Source: Elusimicrobiota bacterium (GTDB lineage Bacteria; Elusimicrobiota; Elusimicrobia; 2-02-FULL-39-32). Taken from it: a stretch of DNA of 7,976 nt. The stretch spans positions 1 through 7,976 of the forward strand of contig JAHFCA010000061.1 in assembly GCA_023249715.1 (NCBI GenBank), given 5' to 3'. Positions 6,236 through 7,976 of the stretch are shown here, one piece after another. The notes below the pieces were generated by a model, which was given only the letters and a program-made list of their open reading frames with translations, did not search any database and was not told where the DNA came from. Position 1 is the stretch's first letter. Each line of letters opens with the position of its first letter. A program made the translations under genes and the position numbers.

Positions 6236-6247
6236 AAGAATCAAATT

Positions 6248-6571
6248 ATGAAAATGGATGCGTATGGCGAGGAAGAAATTCGGGAAAAATTAAAAGGGTT
6301 GCCGGAATGGAAAGTGGAAGGGAACAATTTAGTACGAGTTCAAACTTTTCCAAACTACCTCGACGCTTTGGAATTTGTCTATAAAGTTGGGAAAACTGCG
6401 GAAAGTTTTGATCATCATCCGGACATCTTTATGAATTATAAGCGGGTAACGGTAAAGTATTGGACCCATAAAGCGAACGGAATTACCCACCTCGATTTTG
6501 AAATGGCGGCGCGCGTGGAAGATCTTGTAAAAGAAATCTATAAACCCAGAGCGCCTAAACCCGCGGGTTAA
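6248..6571 (+). CDS. Pterin-4a-carbinolamine dehydratase (PCD/DCoH family)
   Basis: A 107-residue protein, the usual length for this family (phhB/PCBD type). It dehydrates 4a-hydroxytetrahydrobiopterin to quinonoid dihydropterin, recycling the cofactor of aromatic amino acid hydroxylases. The family pattern is complete: an LPEW segment (18-21), a strand VRVQTFPNYLDALEFV, the catalytic stretch DHHPD (55-59), then NYKRVTV (63-69) and THKANGITHLD (73-83) with a further histidine. The start at 6248 is supported by the upstream AAGGAGG; starting at 6164 would translate a hairpin-rich gap. No aromatic hydroxylase or pterin biosynthesis gene is in the window. Orphan members occur widely and may act on other pterins, for instance linked to molybdopterin, so the physiological substrate is open. 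It appears to be a single-gene unit between the defence module and porV. Confidence 0.92.
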   Translation: MKMDAYGEEEIREKLKGLPEWKVEGNNLVRVQTFPNYLDALEFVYKVGKTAESFDHHPDIFMNYKRVTVKYWTHKANGITHLDFEMAARVEDLVKEIYKPRAPKPAG

Positions 6572-6577
6572 GCCGCG
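6558..6577. other. Palindrome at the end of the dehydratase gene
   Basis: AACCCGCGGGTT (6558-6569) is a perfect 12-bp palindrome covering the last codons and part of the stop. An alternative hairpin pairs CGCGG (6562-6566) with CCGCG (6573-6577). Either could slow transcription, but there is no following U-run. A weak terminator or a chance palindrome are both possible. Confidence 0.3.
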
Positions 6578-6611
6578 AGAATCGCCCCCCTTTACTACTT
6601 TACGGAAAAAA

Positions 6612-6651
6612 CGTTACATTTTGTTGCATTTTTGTAACGATTTTGTTACAA
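6612..6651. promoter_or_regulatory. Phased 11-bp repeat array upstream of the porV-like promoter
   Basis: Three adjoining 11-mers share TTTTGT at exact 11-bp steps: TTTTGTTGCAT (6619-6629), TTTTGTAACGA (6630-6640) and TTTTGTTACAA (6641-6651). Superimposed are the inverted repeat CGTTACA/TGTAACG (6612-6618 and 6633-6639) and the near-palindrome TTTTGT-T-ACAAAA (6641-6653). The array ends 5 bp before the predicted -35 box. One-helical-turn phasing suggests cooperative binding of a regulator to one DNA face. The protein is unknown. Confidence 0.55.
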
Positions 6652-6656
6652 AAAGT

Positions 6657-6685
6657 TTGAGAAAAGTTTCAAGTTCTTTTATTAT
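6657..6685 (+). promoter_or_regulatory. Predicted promoter of the porV-like/M6 operon
   Basis: TTGAGA (6657-6662) and TATTAT (6680-6685) are 17 bp apart. Transcription would start near 6692, only about 10 nt before the ATG at 6702. No Shine-Dalgarno is visible there, so the message may have a very short leader. TATACT at 6683-6688 is an alternative -10 with poorer spacing. Confidence 0.45.
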
Positions 6686-6701
6686 ACTTTAACTATACAC
6701 C

Positions 6702-7646
6702 ATGGAAAAAAATATTGTTAGGGACGTATTTTTATCTCTTGGAACAGTTTGCTTCTTCTTATTCTATTCTTCTCTATCCCACGCAACTTTTAACAAAAAC
6801 GATATCGGAGTCTACGGCGCCCAATTTCTAAAAATTCCCGTAGGGGCAAAAGCGATCGGCATGGGGCAGGCCCAGACGGCCATTGTTCAAGACGCCAATG
6901 CCATTTACTATAATCCCGCCGGCCTGGCCCAGAGCGATCAAAAATGCGGCGAATATATGTTCGCCCAGTACGCGGGAGATACCAGTTACCATTGGATAGC
7001 GGTGACCTTGCCTGTAAAACGAAAAATTCACTCGCTCGGGATAGCCATTCAATACTTAAATTTAGGGAATATTGATGAAACTACCGTTCAGGGAAATAAA
7101 ATCGGGACATTTAACCCCAGCGATCTAGCCGTAAATTTTTCCCTCGCGCAAAAGTTTTTAGAGATTCCCTTCGGCATCAACTTTAAATTTATTCAAACTA
7201 AAATTAAGGAAACTGCTACAGCGGTTGCGGTGGATGTTGGCGCGCAATATCGTTCTAAAAATGAAAAATTCTATTTTGGATTTTCTTCTCAAAATTTAGG
7301 ATCCACATTTCAATTTGAAAATGAGAAAACTAAACTCCCCATTGTTCTCAGAGTAGGCAGCGGCTATCAAATTAAAAAACATTGGCTGGTCGCCGCCGAT
7401 GGGTTCTTCCCGGAAGACAATTTTCCTCAATTTGCCATGGGAACCGACTATCAATACAAAATTTTAAAAGAGATGTTTCTTTCGGGCCGAATAGGGTATC
7501 ACTCTCAAGGAAGAAAAGAAGAGGGGTGGAGTGGGATCGCGGCAGGATTGGGGTTCCAATTCACCGCGCTCCATTTGGATTATGCCTGGATGCCCCTGGG
7601 GAATTTAGGAGAAGCGCACCGTGTTTCTTTGGGGGCGCGGTACTAA
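6702..7646 (+). CDS. PorV/PorQ-family (UPF0164) outer-membrane beta-barrel protein
   Basis: A 314-residue protein with an N-terminal signal peptide: a hydrophobic core at about 9-23 and probable cleavage after SHA28. The stretch from 39 to 76 carries the family hallmark: GAQFLKIPVGAKAIGMG, then TAIVQDANAIYYNPAGLA. The remainder is alternating beta-strands with many aromatic and glycine residues, ending in GARY, an aromatic C-terminus suited to outer-membrane insertion. In Bacteroidota, PorV is the shuttle of the type IX secretion system and resembles FadL-type barrels. Homologues without a known secretion system also occur in candidate phyla, so transport of the neighbouring protease is inference. 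The ATG at 6702 is chosen for the signal peptide, despite no visible Shine-Dalgarno. One base separates its stop from the next ATG, so the two are surely co-transcribed. A phased repeat array and promoter lie directly upstream. Confidence 0.87.
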   Translation: MEKNIVRDVFLSLGTVCFFLFYSSLSHATFNKNDIGVYGAQFLKIPVGAKAIGMGQAQTAIVQDANAIYYNPAGLAQSDQKCGEYMFAQYAGDTSYHWIAVTLPVKRKIHSLGIAIQYLNLGNIDETTVQGNKIGTFNPSDLAVNFSLAQKFLEIPFGINFKFIQTKIKETATAVAVDVGAQYRSKNEKFYFGFSSQNLGSTFQFENEKTKLPIVLRVGSGYQIKKHWLVAADGFFPEDNFPQFAMGTDYQYKILKEMFLSGRIGYHSQGRKEEGWSGIAAGLGFQFTALHLDYAWMPLGNLGEAHRVSLGARY

Positions 7647-7647
7647 A

Positions 7648-7976
7648 ATGATAAATAAAATTTTTTATCGCCGCCTATGGATTTACTGGCTCCTCATCTT
7701 TGGTTTTATTTCCCCCCTGGCCGCAATTCCCGCGCGACCCGGCTCTAGAGAAATCCGACAACCCGACGGAACCAAATTTAAAGCGGAACAAAAAGGGGAC
7801 GAATGGTTTAACTGGATAGAGACGGAAAAAAAACTTCCGGTAGTTAAAAATGCTGAGAGCGGTTTTTACGAATATGCCCTAATCAAAGGAGGCGCTTTAA
7901 GAGCTTCGGGACTTCGAGTGGGAAAAGAGTCTCCTATAAGAATTCTTTCTACTCAAGACACAAACTTCCAATCCCT
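7648..7976 (+). CDS. Secreted M6-type metalloprotease, N-terminal part (3' end outside window)
   Basis: An open frame from ATG 7648 to the window edge, 109 full codons visible. It begins with a signal peptide (MINKIFYRR, then a hydrophobic stretch WIYWLLIFGFISPLAA). It continues with the leader segment found before immune-inhibitor-A/M6 protease domains: IRQPDGTKFKAEQKGDEWFNW, then a degenerate version of the GYTVV segment and FYEYA. The zinc site HExxH would lie downstream and is not in the window, so catalytic competence cannot be judged. It is coupled to the porV-like gene by a 1-nt gap. If the missing C-terminus carries a sorting domain, the barrel could be its exporter. Family assignment rests on the pro-region pattern only. 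Confidence 0.72.
   Translation, partial: MINKIFYRRLWIYWLLIFGFISPLAAIPARPGSREIRQPDGTKFKAEQKGDEWFNWIETEKKLPVVKNAESGFYEYALIKGGALRASGLRVGKESPIRILSTQDTNFQS

Noticed and set aside
6164..6247. Longer start for the dehydratase, 28 extra residues
   Set aside because: The extension covers the hairpin-rich gap, has no matching family sequence, and AAGGAGG at 6229-6235 supports the start at 6248.
3946..6247. A second copy of the tRNA 3' end marking attR
   Set aside because: I read the stretch for CTCCCCCTCCGCCA-like sequence and found none; a short or diverged copy, or one outside the window, cannot be excluded.
7382..7651. 89-codon + strand open frame inside the porV-like gene
   Set aside because: An out-of-frame shadow of a gene with clear family motifs and signal peptide.
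1..7976. CRISPR array or insertion sequence
   Set aside because: No regularly spaced direct repeats with unique spacers, no transposase motifs and no terminal inverted repeats were seen.

Overview
The window looks like a chromosomal segment from an uncultured Gram-negative bacterium. It encodes an AsmA-type envelope protein, a PorV/UPF0164 outer-membrane beta-barrel with a signal peptide, and the start of a secreted M6-type metalloprotease. PorV-like proteins paired with secreted proteases and AsmA proteins are known from Bacteroidota-like and candidate phyla such as Elusimicrobiota or Omnitrophota. That placement is inference; nothing here fixes the phylum. Base composition is moderate to AT-rich by eye, and all genes are on the + strand.

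Layout. (1) 2-3229: the C-terminal part of an AsmA-family gene, then with no gap a cytoplasmic PAS-HisKA-HATPase sensor kinase with an unusual N-terminal domain and a glycine-rich linker. (2) 3253-3814: a toxin-antitoxin remnant. A promoter overlapping a perfect inverted repeat drives an intact Phd/YefM-like antitoxin. Its stop codon overlaps by 4 nt the start of a RelE/ParE-like toxin cut off after about 20 recognisable residues. The sequence then runs into what may be the tail of a tyrosine recombinase. (3) 3915-4004: a complete tRNA-Ser(CGA) with encoded CCA, followed by a 360-nt gap holding a GC-rich hairpin and a good promoter. (4) 4365-6118: a two-gene module made of an AAA/ABC-type ATPase and a small RloB-family protein, the layout of AbiL-type (AbiLi/AbiLii) and more loosely PARIS-like phage defence. 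(5) 6119-6247: a GC-rich gap with small hairpins. (6) 6248-6571: pterin-4a-carbinolamine dehydratase. (7) 6619-6685: three perfectly phased 11-bp repeats and a promoter in front of the PorV-like gene, which is followed after one base by the M6-like protease gene running off the window.

Reading it together: envelope, signalling and housekeeping genes flank an accessory stretch of about 3 kb (roughly 3250-6240). That stretch carries toxin-antitoxin debris, possible integrase debris, a tRNA and a defence module, as expected of a tRNA-associated integration hotspot. The most notable items are the AbiL-like pair, the decapitated toxin behind a live-looking antitoxin and operator, and the helically phased repeat array upstream of porV.
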